This document shows, in pieces, positions 1-7,676 of a stretch of DNA of 32,311 nucleotides. The translations under genes and the position numbers were made by a program. Under the pieces are notes generated by a model, which saw only the letters and a program-made list of their open reading frames with translations, did not search any database and had not been told where the DNA came from. The number at the start of each line of letters is the position of its first letter. The stretch's first letter is position 1. Origin of the DNA: an uncultured Acidimicrobiaceae bacterium (lineage in GTDB: Bacteria > Actinomycetota > Acidimicrobiia > Spongiisociales > UBA5794); contig CAMYKI010000031.1 in assembly GCA_947258985.1 (NCBI GenBank), positions 1 through 32,311 of the forward strand. The letters are read 5' to 3'.

Positions 1-178
1 CGATGAAATCGAACAGCAGACCCAAGAGAAAGCCGGCCTAGGAGGGAGGCCGATGCAATCGGCTTGGCAGTTCGATGAAATCGAACTGCAGACCCAAGAG
101 AAAGGCCCATGCAATCGGCTTCGCAGTTCGATGAAATCGAACAGCAGACCCAAGAGAAAGGCCCATGCAATCGGCCTA
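1..178. repeat. Tandem direct repeat, 56-bp period, with embedded hairpins
   Basis: Three copies of a unit beginning CGATGAAATCGAAC start at 1, 73 and 129. Copies 2 and 3 are 56 bp apart and nearly identical; copy 1 is 72 bp because it carries about 16 extra bases around a CCTAGGAGGGA motif that recurs at 176-186. Each junction holds an inverted repeat. At 67-89 the arms GCAGTTCGAT and ATCGAACTGC are perfect with loop GAA. At 49-63 the arms GCCGAT and ATCGGC flank GCA. The period is not a multiple of three, so this is not a protein repeat. It lies just downstream of the HD-domain gene and reaches the window edge, so more copies may exist outside. It is probably REP-like intergenic DNA or a structured 3' end; no T-tract for an intrinsic terminator is seen. 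Confidence 0.8.
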
Positions 179-1411
179 GGAGGGAATGACTCCTCGGAAT
201 TCGAGCACCCGGCGTAGCGAGCTGGTTATCTCGGGATCAAACTCGTATGCGGCACCACGGTGCAATTGCTCAAGGGCATCGATCGGGGGCAACTCGAGCT
301 CATTCACCGCCTGGTCGTAGGCGCTCACTACTTTGATGATCTTCGACGTCGTCGATACTTCCGGGTCACGCTCCTCGCCCGGTGACCGATATGGAAGGCA
401 CTGATCGCCGACAATACGGGCGACCTCGTCGAGATGGGGAGCCTCGGCAATTATCTGTGAGCCCCAGCGGGCAATATCGACATCCGTGAATCCGGCGCGG
501 AGAATCGCCGGTTCGTTGAGGGTGATCCGGCCGATGTCGTGCATGTAGCCGGCATACTCGAGGTCTTCGACTAGATCGGGATGCAGCCCGAGCTCGCGGC
601 CGATGTCCCGAGCCAGATGTCCCGTCCGCACCGCGTGGCCACGCGAAGCCAGACCGGCTACTTCGGGGATCTGCGACAGTGCCTGAATAGTCTGCCCGTA
701 CGTGATCTTGGTGCCCTTGTACCGTGCGAGTGCGGTGTGAGTGAACGAGTACGGCACGGCGGCAACGAGGATGGCCGTCCAGCCAAGGGCACCGTATGCG
801 CTGCCGACCACGGTCCCGGCGAGAATCAAAACGGTGATGGCAGACCAGTCTTCGAGACCGGCCAACCACAGATAGCGGACGGATAGATCGGCGCGCTCCA
901 GGCCGACGAGTGATCGGACCAGGGCGCGCAACACGTGGTACACCAGGCCACCCAGGGTCGCCGCAATTATGGCGATGAACCCGGCGTCAACGGAGACGAG
1001 ATCGAAGCGCATGCCGGGAGCCCCGAACAGGATGGCGACGACGTGGTAGGCGGCCCCGAAACCGGCGATGGCAACTACTTCGGCAAGGTACTCCGAGTTG
1101 AGAATGGACAGGTCGATGGGTCGGAATGCCATGTAGCCGATCCACCCAAGCGACAGCGAGATCGCATAGATGGCGGCGGTCACGTCTGCAGCGGAAACCG
1201 CAAGCGGCACGGCAGCGGCGGCGGCAATGCCGAGATACACCCGCTGCCCCGACATGGCGGGAACGTTGAGCATGAGAGTGGCGGCCATGAGCAGCGAACC
1301 CACCACTACCGGCTTGGGATCGTGCCGCTGCGAGTAGGCAAGTACCGCGGCAACGACCGTGAGTAACACAAATACGGTCATGGAGATGCGATACAGGCGC
1401 GCTCTAGCCAC
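176..1411 (-). CDS. Membrane HD-domain protein, degenerate HD-GYP-like
   Basis: The N-terminal two thirds is hydrophobic with about six to seven membrane segments. A cytoplasmic HD domain (phosphohydrolase superfamily) occupies roughly residues 240-390 of the 411-aa product. Visible motifs are RGHAVRTGH (H259, H265), the YMHDIGR metal-binding HD pair (H291-D292) and a late Asp in SAYDQ. The HD-GYP signature of c-di-GMP phosphodiesterases is not intact: the usual HHE position reads DQC and GYP reads SPG, so cyclic-di-GMP hydrolysis cannot be assumed. I prefer the GTG at 1411, which has GGGAGA about 6 nt upstream and an Arg-rich start before the first membrane helix. An in-frame GTG at 1486 and an ATG at 1381 are alternatives. 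The gene is transcribed divergently from the next one. The likely role is signalling, with unknown substrate. Confidence 0.85.
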   Translation of the reverse strand: MARARLYRISMTVFVLLTVVAAVLAYSQRHDPKPVVVGSLLMAATLMLNVPAMSGQRVYLGIAAAAAVPLAVSAADVTAAIYAISLSLGWIGYMAFRPIDLSILNSEYLAEVVAIAGFGAAYHVVAILFGAPGMRFDLVSVDAGFIAIIAATLGGLVYHVLRALVRSLVGLERADLSVRYLWLAGLEDWSAITVLILAGTVVGSAYGALGWTAILVAAVPYSFTHTALARYKGTKITYGQTIQALSQIPEVAGLASRGHAVRTGHLARDIGRELGLHPDLVEDLEYAGYMHDIGRITLNEPAILRAGFTDVDIARWGSQIIAEAPHLDEVARIVGDQCLPYRSPGEERDPEVSTTSKIIKVVSAYDQAVNELELPPIDALEQLHRGAAYEFDPEITSSLRRVLEFRGVIPS

Positions 1412-1527
1412 GGATCGTCTCCCGACACCGCTGGTTCGATATGACGGTTCTGTCCATTTGGTGCTCTCCAGGTGTGTTGTGCACACGCCTGCCCCATCGG
1501 CCGCGGAGGCCGTCCACCCAGGACCGT

Positions 1528-1542
1528 ACCGCTGTCAGCGGT
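1528..1542. promoter_or_regulatory. Perfect odd palindrome between divergent genes
   Basis: ACCGCTG and CAGCGGT flank a single central T, giving a 15-bp perfect dyad. It lies between the start of the minus-strand HD gene and the start of the plus-strand unknown protein. The size and position suit a repressor operator, but no regulator gene is adjacent. This is inference from symmetry alone. Confidence 0.3.
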
Positions 1543-1599
1543 CCATACGTTACGCACCAACCCGGCCGCGGGCAAGGAACAGCGGGTCCCGGGCCGCAC

Positions 1600-1605
1600 T
1601 AAGGT
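1600..1605 (+). promoter_or_regulatory. Candidate -10 element for the 1640 gene
   Basis: TAAGGT fits TANNNT. A start of transcription near 1612 would leave a short leader with GGGGAAGG at 1624-1630 and the GTG start at 1640. No convincing -35 is seen. Confidence 0.25.
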
Positions 1606-1639
1606 TCAGGTGACACTGAGTCGGGGAAGGTCACGCAAC

Positions 1640-2266
1640 GTGTTCGACAACGAAGAATTTGAGGAGACGATCGCCCAACTGGACGCCGTCGAGGCGGTCC
1701 GGGTGGTCCGCAAGGGCGGCCGCATCGTCGAACTGCACGTTCTCGCCGCACCCTCCAAGTCACCAAAGCAGATGGCCCGTGATATTCAGTCGCTGGCGAT
1801 GGCCCGGTACGGGGTGAACGTGGATCGCCGGGTGATTTCGGTCGTCCAACTGGCAGCCGAGAACATGAAACAGCGGACGTTGCAGAGACCGGCCCTGGTG
1901 CGTATCCGGGAACAGACCGACAACACGCGGACCACTTTGACGGTGACCCTCGCCTGGCAGAACGGAGAACATGTTGGCTCAGCGAGCGGACCAGATGCGG
2001 CATCAGCCCGCCTCCGGCTGGTCGGCGAGGCAACGCTGCAGGCGATGGAGTCGATCTTTGCAGATACCCCGCCTCTTGCGCTCGACGCCGTCGGAACTGC
2101 AGGGGTCGGCATGAGGACCGCTCTAATCGCGGTGATCGTCTTTGCCGGCAAGCAGGGCGAAGAGCTTGTCGTCGGTTCCGCTCTCTCGGCTGGCGATCAC
2201 GATGAGGCAGCCGTCAAGGCCGTCCTCGATGCCCTCAACCGCCGGCTTCCCGCCATCAGCTCATGA
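1640..2266 (+). CDS. Conserved-looking protein of unknown function
   Basis: About 208 aa, soluble, with no signal peptide or membrane helix. I do not recognise the family securely. It appears to have two parts. Residues 1-75 are an alpha/beta domain containing VRVVRKGGRIVELHVLA followed by KSPKQMARDIQSLAMARYG. The second part (about 90-205) looks like a second alpha/beta domain with two similar strand-helix units: TLTVTLAWQNGEHVGSASG then a helix, and ALIAVIVFAGKQGEELVVG then a helix. The GTG at 1640 is chosen because GGGGAAGG lies about 9 nt upstream; GTG at 1610 with AAGG is an alternative. The stop overlaps the next ATG by four bases (ATGA), so it is translationally coupled to the gamma-glutamyltransferase homologue. 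Confidence 0.75.
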   Translation: MFDNEEFEETIAQLDAVEAVRVVRKGGRIVELHVLAAPSKSPKQMARDIQSLAMARYGVNVDRRVISVVQLAAENMKQRTLQRPALVRIREQTDNTRTTLTVTLAWQNGEHVGSASGPDAASARLRLVGEATLQAMESIFADTPPLALDAVGTAGVGMRTALIAVIVFAGKQGEELVVGSALSAGDHDEAAVKAVLDALNRRLPAISS

Positions 2267-3861
2267 ACGCCGGGCGTCCGGTCCGGCCGCTCGAAGCATC
2301 TCTTCGCGCCGAGGGACCCGGAGTAGCCGTCACACCGCACCACCTGGCGTCGACGGCGGCGGTCGACATATTGCATCGTGGCGGCAACGCGGTTGACGCC
2401 GCAATCGCAGCCGACGCAGTCCTCGGCGTGGTCGCCCCGGAGACATGTGGCATCGGCGGTGACCTCTTTGCGCTCATTCACAAACCAGGCGCAACCGAAC
2501 CGGTTGCGCTCAACGCCTCAGGCCGGGCCGGATCTGGCACCGATGCGGACGCGGTTCGCTCGGCAGGACACAAGGCCATCCCGATTCGCAGCCCATGGGC
2601 TGTGACCGTCCCGGGTTGTGTCGATGGGTGGGAGGCGCTGGCAGGCCGCTACGGGAGCCTCGCTCTGGCTGCCGCCCTCGAACCGGCTATCGGACTCGCA
2701 GCCGGGGGATTTCCGGTCGGCTGGGAGCTGGCACAGTCGCTCGCACGGCTTTCCCAGGCCTTGGTGCCGCAGGAATCCGCCGCCGGCCTCTATCCGGACG
2801 GTGCGCCTCCCGATCCCGGCACGATGGTCATCCGACCCGGTCTCGCCGCAACGCTGGAGCGGATCGCCACCGAAGGACGGGCCGCTTTGTACGACGGACC
2901 GATAGGCGAAATGATCTCGGCCGCGACCGACGGCACCATCCTTCCCGAGGATCTCTCCATGAGCCAGGCCGACTGGGTCGACCCGGTGTCTATCGACATC
3001 ATGGGTCAAAAGGCGTGGACCATTCCCCCAAACTCCCAGGGCTATCTCACCCTTGCCGCTGCCTGGTTGTTCGAACACCTCGAACCTCCGCGTGACCCGG
3101 CGGACCCGCTGTTCACCCACGCAGCAATCGAGGCATACCGAGCCGTAGCCTGGGAACGCGACCTCTACGTCACAGATTCGGCACATAGCCCCATCGATCC
3201 TGGTGCACTCCTCGATCCGACCCGACTGGCCCCCAAGCTCGACCACATCAAACTGGACGCCCGGGCGGATTGGCCGGTGCCGCAGCGGGCCCCGGGCGGA
3301 ACGGCGTACCTGTGTGTGCGCGATCGGGACGGGCTGGGCATATCACTCATTCAGTCGAACTATCACGGGATCGGCTCGACAATCGGGGCAGGCTCGGCCG
3401 GCTTCTTCCTGCACGACAGGGGCTCCGGCTTCTCGCTCGAACCCGGCCACCCCAACGAGCTGGCACCCCGGAAGAGACCGTTGCACACTCTGTCGCCGAC
3501 CCTGTGGACGCAGGATGCGTCGCTGTCGATGCTCCTCGGAACCCGTGGCGGCGACTTCCAACCGCAGACCCTTCTTCAGATGTCCACATACATGCTGTGG
3601 GCCGGCCGCACCGCCGATGAAGCCCACCGTCTGCCGCGCTGGGTTACCCAGGAATGGCGGGACGGGGACTCTGCAGTCCAGCATGAACCCGGCTATTCCG
3701 AAGCGAATCTTTCTCGCCTGAACGGCCTCGGCCATCGCCTGGCCGCTACCGGGCAACCGATGGCCGGCTGGGGTCCTGTGTCCGTGATCACGGACACAGG
3801 AGATACAGGGACAGGGGCGGCCGACCCCCGCGTAGCCACGACGGCAGCATTAGCCACCTGA
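2263..3861 (+). CDS. Gamma-glutamyltransferase family protein (YwrD-like)
   Basis: 532 aa, close to the usual family length. Ntn-hydrolase family members self-cleave before a catalytic Thr and transfer or hydrolyse gamma-glutamyl groups, for example from glutathione. Family features seen: VTPHHLASTAAVDILHRGGNAVDAAIAA near the N-terminus, ETCGIGGDLFAL, the likely processing Thr at T347 in GGTAYLCVRD, SLIQSNYHGIGS, and near the C-terminus GTRGGDFQPQ in place of the classic GSPGG oxyanion loop. The GTAYL and GTRGGDFQPQ forms resemble the YwrD-type branch rather than E. coli Ggt, which has TTHF. No signal peptide is visible, so a cytoplasmic location is likely, unlike periplasmic Ggt. It overlaps the preceding gene by ATGA. 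The true substrate is unknown. Confidence 0.9.
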   Translation: MNAGRPVRPLEASLRAEGPGVAVTPHHLASTAAVDILHRGGNAVDAAIAADAVLGVVAPETCGIGGDLFALIHKPGATEPVALNASGRAGSGTDADAVRSAGHKAIPIRSPWAVTVPGCVDGWEALAGRYGSLALAAALEPAIGLAAGGFPVGWELAQSLARLSQALVPQESAAGLYPDGAPPDPGTMVIRPGLAATLERIATEGRAALYDGPIGEMISAATDGTILPEDLSMSQADWVDPVSIDIMGQKAWTIPPNSQGYLTLAAAWLFEHLEPPRDPADPLFTHAAIEAYRAVAWERDLYVTDSAHSPIDPGALLDPTRLAPKLDHIKLDARADWPVPQRAPGGTAYLCVRDRDGLGISLIQSNYHGIGSTIGAGSAGFFLHDRGSGFSLEPGHPNELAPRKRPLHTLSPTLWTQDASLSMLLGTRGGDFQPQTLLQMSTYMLWAGRTADEAHRLPRWVTQEWRDGDSAVQHEPGYSEANLSRLNGLGHRLAATGQPMAGWGPVSVITDTGDTGTGAADPRVATTAALAT

Positions 3862-3863
3862 CG

Positions 3864-4817
3864 TCAGCTGTGGCTGGATTCGAAGAGGCTCTCGTCGACC
3901 GGAGGCGTTGGATGCTTCGTTGCCGCTCGCTTCTTCTGCCGGCGCTTCTGTAGGGCCAACAGAATCGCGAGCAGGATGAACACGACCACGATGGCAACAC
4001 CCCACTCGGCGCCGTATGAGCCTTGCCTGCCCTCGAGCAACTCGTCCCGCATCGCTGTCCGCCACTCCATGTCGATGGCCGCCCAGGTCTCTTGCGACGG
4101 ATCGCTGATCACGCCGATACCGTGGTTGCGCACTGCGAAGTCGACAAGGTCGCCGATCGGCGAGGCAACCGTCTTCGGGTCAAACTCCATGGGGTCTTCG
4201 CCCGCTGTGCCCACCCAATTGGTCACTTCATCTGCGGTCCGCTCCTCCGGATTGGGGTTATCGAGGAACAAGCCAACCACTAACTGAGAGTGATAGCGCT
4301 CAGCCTTGCCGTTGTCTCTGGCGAGGTACCAGTGGCCGATGGTCGAAGCGAGAGGTTCGGGGTAGTTGCCCTCGAGACCAATGTCGTGCGCCAGGTTGTA
4401 GAGAGCGATGTGGGGAAGGCCGAACGCAAGAGCATCGGCAACAAAACGGATCTCGACCGCAGACAGCGCAAACAGCTTCTCTTCTCCGGATACTCCGACA
4501 TGGAACCGTTGCCCCTCAGCAACCAGGTCCCCGGGGTCGAGCGTGACCTCCGGCGTTGTCAAGCAGACTGCGACACCGTCGAGTCCGGCGATCTCGTTGT
4601 GGATGCGATTCGCATTCCGGGCGGCGTCGGCGGCAAACCGGGCCGCCATCTCAGGAGCCATGCCCGAGGTAGCGACGCTGACCGGCGCGTCTACTTCTAC
4701 AGTCGTCCATTCCACGTCGGGAAATCGGGAGCTGCAACGATCTTGATCCGCATCGGCAATACCGACAGCTGACAAGCCGAGTAGCACGATGAGCCCGGCC
4801 ACAGTTGTGAGCCTCAC
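3864..4817 (-). CDS. Membrane-anchored extracytoplasmic protein, unknown function
   Basis: 317 aa with a clear layout: N-terminal signal peptide (about 1-24, ending IADADQ), an extracytoplasmic domain of about 240 residues, one C-terminal membrane helix (AIVVVFILLAILLAL, about residues 274-292) and a basic cytoplasmic tail (QKRRQKKRAATK). The central part carries ALYNLAHDIGLEG followed by STIGHWYLA. It looks like a helical peptidase fold in which the zinc-binding HExxH has been lost, but that comparison is tentative. Convergent with the gamma-glutamyltransferase gene, with only 2 bp between their stops. The GTG start at 4817 is supported by a -10-like TAGAGT placed 6 nt upstream, as for a leaderless mRNA. 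Confidence 0.75.
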   Translation of the reverse strand: MRLTTVAGLIVLLGLSAVGIADADQDRCSSRFPDVEWTTVEVDAPVSVATSGMAPEMAARFAADAARNANRIHNEIAGLDGVAVCLTTPEVTLDPGDLVAEGQRFHVGVSGEEKLFALSAVEIRFVADALAFGLPHIALYNLAHDIGLEGNYPEPLASTIGHWYLARDNGKAERYHSQLVVGLFLDNPNPEERTADEVTNWVGTAGEDPMEFDPKTVASPIGDLVDFAVRNHGIGVISDPSQETWAAIDMEWRTAMRDELLEGRQGSYGAEWGVAIVVVFILLAILLALQKRRQKKRAATKHPTPPVDESLFESSHS

Positions 4818-4823
4818 GAGACA

Positions 4824-4829
4824 ACTCTA
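4824..4829 (-). promoter_or_regulatory. -10 element of a probable leaderless transcript
   Basis: On the minus strand TAGAGT is followed by six bases and then the GTG start at 4817. The spacing puts transcription start at or next to the start codon. No -35 match was found. Confidence 0.4.
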
Positions 4830-4961
4830 CCTGCGGCCAGGATTTGCCAGATCATGTGGAAGTCTCGGCTTGCCCATAGGCCCCCATTCGTTCTAGCCTT
4901 GGGACCGGCGTGCGTTGCGCCATTCGCAAGACGACGTAGCTCAAAAGGCGGAGTAATTCTC

Positions 4962-5717
4962 GTGCGGCCCCGTGCCCAGCTCTCTGCAGCCGGAGTGATC
5001 ATCGTGGTTCTGATAGCCCTACTCGGCTTTGCCGCAGTATCGGCAGAGAACCCGACACCCCCGGCAGACACAACCAGCAATGACGCCCTCCCGGCGTCTC
5101 TATCGGCGCGCGTGGCGGCAGCCTCATTCTCAGCCTCCCTGAATCCGACCGTCGCCCAGCAAGCACCGGCCGCGACTCCCCAGGTGGCGGCCTCACCCCG
5201 CGTCGAACCGGTACCGGCTCCGACGACCACAACCACCACGACGACGACAACCACCGCACCGCCACCCACCACCACCGCCGCACCAACGACAACGACGGCT
5301 GCGCCTCCTCCCCCGACCACCACAACCACGACAACGACCGCTCCCCCGCCTACCACCACGACCACCGAACCGCCATCGACGACAACCACCGAACCGCCGG
5401 TCCCGGGTGGCGCCCGCGACGTCGAGGAGTGGCGATCCCTGGTCGAGCAGTACTTTGCCGCCGAAATGGTCGATGGTGCCTTGACGGTGATCGCATGCGA
5501 GAGCAACGGCGACCCCCTGGCAGAGAATCCATACTCCGGCGCCTCCGGCCTGTTCCAGTTCATCCCGACGACGTGGGCATGGGCGTCGGCGGGCGCCGGC
5601 TTCGCCGACGCTTCCCCGTTCGACCCTGTGGCGAACGTCGGGGCCGCAGCATGGGTCGTGCAGCGTTCTTTGGATCGTGGAAACCATCCCTGGGACCATT
5701 GGACCTGTCGTCCTTAA
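4962..5717 (+). CDS. Secreted/anchored lysozyme-like transglycosylase with Thr/Pro linker
   Basis: 251 aa from the GTG at 4962, chosen because AAGGCGGAG sits about 9 nt upstream; the longer frame to 4854 lacks this. Residues 8-28 are a hydrophobic signal or anchor helix. An Ala-rich stretch leads into a Thr/Pro linker (about 88-147), and a C-terminal lysozyme-like domain covers about 155-251. The domain has the expected catalytic Glu (E180 in IACESNGD) followed by SGASGLFQFIPTTWAWASAGAG and a final WDHWTC, as in Rpf/SLT-type domains of actinobacteria. It should cut or remodel peptidoglycan outside the membrane, with the linker spanning the wall. Whether it is a resuscitation-promoting factor or a plain transglycosylase cannot be decided here. 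Confidence 0.88.
   Translation: MRPRAQLSAAGVIIVVLIALLGFAAVSAENPTPPADTTSNDALPASLSARVAAASFSASLNPTVAQQAPAATPQVAASPRVEPVPAPTTTTTTTTTTTAPPPTTTAAPTTTTAAPPPPTTTTTTTTAPPPTTTTTEPPSTTTTEPPVPGGARDVEEWRSLVEQYFAAEMVDGALTVIACESNGDPLAENPYSGASGLFQFIPTTWAWASAGAGFADASPFDPVANVGAAAWVVQRSLDRGNHPWDHWTCRP
5223..5402 (+). repeat. Low-complexity Thr/Pro linker coding stretch
   Basis: About 60 codons of Thr runs interrupted by AP, PPP and EPP. Thr codons ACC, ACG and ACA are mixed, so the protein repeat is not an exact DNA repeat. Such linkers are typical wall-spanning segments and may be O-glycosylated. Confidence 0.9.
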
Positions 5718-5725
5718 AAGCCATC

Positions 5726-5731
5726 TAGACT
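5726..5731 (+). promoter_or_regulatory. -10 element of a probable leaderless transcript
   Basis: TAGACT is followed by seven bases and then the GTG at 5739. The same hexamer stands before parA at 26890. No clear -35 at normal distance. Confidence 0.4.
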
Positions 5732-5738
5732 TTGTGCC

Positions 5739-6071
5739 GTGTGTAGACGACTGATCAGACTTGCCGCCCTCGTCGCGGTAGCCGCCACCATTGTCTGGCT
5801 GACAAGGGAGCGGATGCTCCCGACGCCGCGCGTGCCGGAGGAACCTCCACCCCACTACCGATCGACGCCACCACCGCCAGAACCTGTGGGCGACAACCTC
5901 ACCCTGATCAAAGGGATCGGCCCGGTGTACGCCGGCCGTCTCAGCGATGCAGGCATCACAACGTTCGACGGCCTTGCTGCGGCGAGCACGGACGCGGTCA
6001 TGGCAGCGACCGGGGTGTCATCGGGGTCTGCCGCCGGGTGGATCGAGCAGGCAAGCGACCGGACAACCTGA
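5739..6071 (+). CDS. Small membrane-anchored helix-hairpin-helix protein
   Basis: 110 aa. Residues 4-21 form a hydrophobic signal-anchor (LIRLAALVAVAATIVWL) followed by a Pro-rich spacer (about 28-48). The C-terminal part has LTLIKGIGPVYAGRLSDAGITTFDGLAAAS, a helix-hairpin-helix motif with the typical KGIGP turn, as in many small HhH proteins related to DNA-binding and ribosomal-protein-like modules. Coupling of an HhH to a membrane anchor suggests either attachment of nucleic acid at the membrane or a protein-binding use; neither can be shown here. No Shine-Dalgarno is visible; the GTG start fits a leaderless mRNA. It lies 21 bp after the transglycosylase gene and abuts or overlaps rlmN. Confidence 0.75.
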   Translation: MCRRLIRLAALVAVAATIVWLTRERMLPTPRVPEEPPPHYRSTPPPPEPVGDNLTLIKGIGPVYAGRLSDAGITTFDGLAAASTDAVMAATGVSSGSAAGWIEQASDRTT

Positions 6072-7132
6072 CCTTGCCGACTGCCTACCAAGTCGAGCCG
6101 TCGGACCTGGGTCGGTTCACAACGGGACACGCCCCGTATCGCGTCAAACAACTGGCAGAATGGTTGTACCGGCATCCGGTGCTCCATTCTTCGCAGATGT
6201 CCAGTCTGCCACCCGATGTGCGCACCACACTCGAGGATCAGCTGTGGCCTTTCACCGTCGAGATCGAGCAATCGGCAGATTCGGGGAGGACGCGCAAGTG
6301 GCTCTTCCGTGCCGAGGACGGTGCATCTATCGAGGCCGTTCTCATGGGTTACGCCTCGAGGACAACGCTCTGCATATCGTCTCAGGCCGGCTGCGCCATG
6401 GCCTGCACGTTCTGCGCAACCGGACAGTTCGGGTTCGAGCGTCATCTCGACACTGGTGAAATCTTCGCCCAAGTCGCATATGCCAACGCCGCCCTCCGGG
6501 ACAACCCCATTCCGGATTCGCCGCAAAGGGTCACCAACGTGGTGTTCATGGGAATGGGTGAGCCGCTCGCCAACTACGACAACGTCGTCGGGTCGCTAGG
6601 AAGAATGATCGACGACGCCGACATGGCAGCCCGAGCCATCACAGTGTCCACAGTCGGCGTCGTACCCGGCATGCGGAGACTCGCCGATGAGGCTCGGCAG
6701 GTTGGTTTGGCCGTCAGCCTGCATGCCGCCGACGACGAACTGCGCACCACGCTGGTGCCCTTGAACAAGCGGTACCCGCTCGGCGATGTGGTCGCTGCCG
6801 CCCGCCACTACTTCGAGAAGACCGGGCGACGCATCTCGATCGAATGGACGCTCATGTCGCACGTCAACGACGACACCGAACAAGCGTCAAAACTCGCCGC
6901 GATCGCAAGAAACCTCAAAGCCCACGTCAACGTCATCGCCATGAACCCGACACCCCTCACCCCGCACACACCGCCGACCCCCGACAGAATCGCTTCGTTT
7001 GTGGAAGCGCTCACCGACCACGGCGTGCAAGCGACATTTCGGGAGACCAGAGGCAAGGAAATCGACGCTGCCTGTGGACAGTTGCGGATCCGGAGCGCCG
7101 CCAACACCGAACAAGGAGCACGAGAGCAATGA
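6038..7132 (+). CDS. rlmN: 23S rRNA/tRNA adenine-C2 methyltransferase RlmN
   Basis: Radical-SAM enzyme that methylates C2 of A2503 in 23S rRNA and A37 in some tRNAs. The 4Fe-4S motif CAMACTFCATGQFGF gives cysteines 119, 123 and 126. Further family blocks are VVFMGMGEPLANYDNV, ITVSTVGVVPGMRRLA, LAVSLHAADDELR and the second catalytic Cys (C346) in KEIDAACGQL. Length of 364 aa is normal. The GTG at 6038 overlaps the HhH gene by 34 nt; a TTG at 6074, three bases after the HhH stop, is an equally possible start, since neither has a good Shine-Dalgarno. The stop overlaps the next gene by ATGA. Confidence 0.96.
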   Translation: MDRAGKRPDNLTLPTAYQVEPSDLGRFTTGHAPYRVKQLAEWLYRHPVLHSSQMSSLPPDVRTTLEDQLWPFTVEIEQSADSGRTRKWLFRAEDGASIEAVLMGYASRTTLCISSQAGCAMACTFCATGQFGFERHLDTGEIFAQVAYANAALRDNPIPDSPQRVTNVVFMGMGEPLANYDNVVGSLGRMIDDADMAARAITVSTVGVVPGMRRLADEARQVGLAVSLHAADDELRTTLVPLNKRYPLGDVVAAARHYFEKTGRRISIEWTLMSHVNDDTEQASKLAAIARNLKAHVNVIAMNPTPLTPHTPPTPDRIASFVEALTDHGVQATFRETRGKEIDAACGQLRIRSAANTEQGAREQ

Positions 7133-7590
7133 AATTGGAACCAGGAATGAAGATGCCCGGCTTCAGCCGACCAGACGAAACCGGAGCCACACGTCATTCC
7201 GCGGATTTCGCCGGGTCGGGTCTCGTTGTCTACTTCTATCCGAAGGCTTTCACACCGGGATGTACCGGAGAGTCCTGCGATTTCCGCGACAGGCATGACC
7301 GGTTCATCAAGGCCGGCTACCAGATCATCGGCGTCAGTCCTGACCCTGCCGATCGCCTCGCCCGCTTCCGCGAGGAGTACGAGCTTCCGTTCTCGCTCCT
7401 CAGTGACGAAGACCACTCAATGGCCGAATCCTTCGGCGCATGGGGCACCAAGAAGAACTACGGCAGGGAGTACGAGGGCATCATCCGGTCGACGTTCGTT
7501 GCTGATTCGTCCGGCACCATCGAGCACGCCTGGTACAACGTACGAGCGAAGGCGCACGTGGGTCGAGTCACAGGCGCTATGTTCGAGTAG
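7129..7590 (+). CDS. bcp: Peroxiredoxin, Bcp/PrxQ type
   Basis: 153-aa thiol peroxidase that reduces hydrogen peroxide and organic hydroperoxides using thioredoxin-type donors. The peroxidatic Cys is C45 in FTPGCTGE, with a resolving Cys at C50 in the alpha2 position typical of PrxQ. VYFYPKAFTPGCT and SPDPADRLARFREEYELPFSLLSDE are family-standard. The ATG at 7129 overlaps the rlmN stop by four bases (ATGA) and has AAGGAG at 7113-7118. Coupling to rlmN suggests co-expression, though the functional link is unknown. Confidence 0.95.
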   Translation: MKLEPGMKMPGFSRPDETGATRHSADFAGSGLVVYFYPKAFTPGCTGESCDFRDRHDRFIKAGYQIIGVSPDPADRLARFREEYELPFSLLSDEDHSMAESFGAWGTKKNYGREYEGIIRSTFVADSSGTIEHAWYNVRAKAHVGRVTGAMFE

Positions 7591-7627
7591 CAATGGTGCG
7601 CGCCGGCCATCAGGAACGGCTCAAATC

Positions 7628-7656
7628 TTGGCGTGAATGAACCGAAGCGATCTATG
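7628..7656 (+). promoter_or_regulatory. Candidate promoter for galU
   Basis: TTGGCG at 7628-7633 and TCTATG at 7651-7656 are 17 bp apart, upstream of the GAAGGA ribosome site and the GTG start of galU. Both hexamers are imperfect, so this is a modest call. Confidence 0.3.
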
Positions 7657-7676
7657 AGCACAGAGAAGGAAAACAC

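Noticed and set aside
53-217. Plus-strand ORF of 54 codons starting after GGAGGGAGGCCG, running through the tandem repeat
   Set aside because: The 56-bp period shifts frame at each copy, so the repeat was not shaped as protein, and the ORF runs into the HD gene in antisense.
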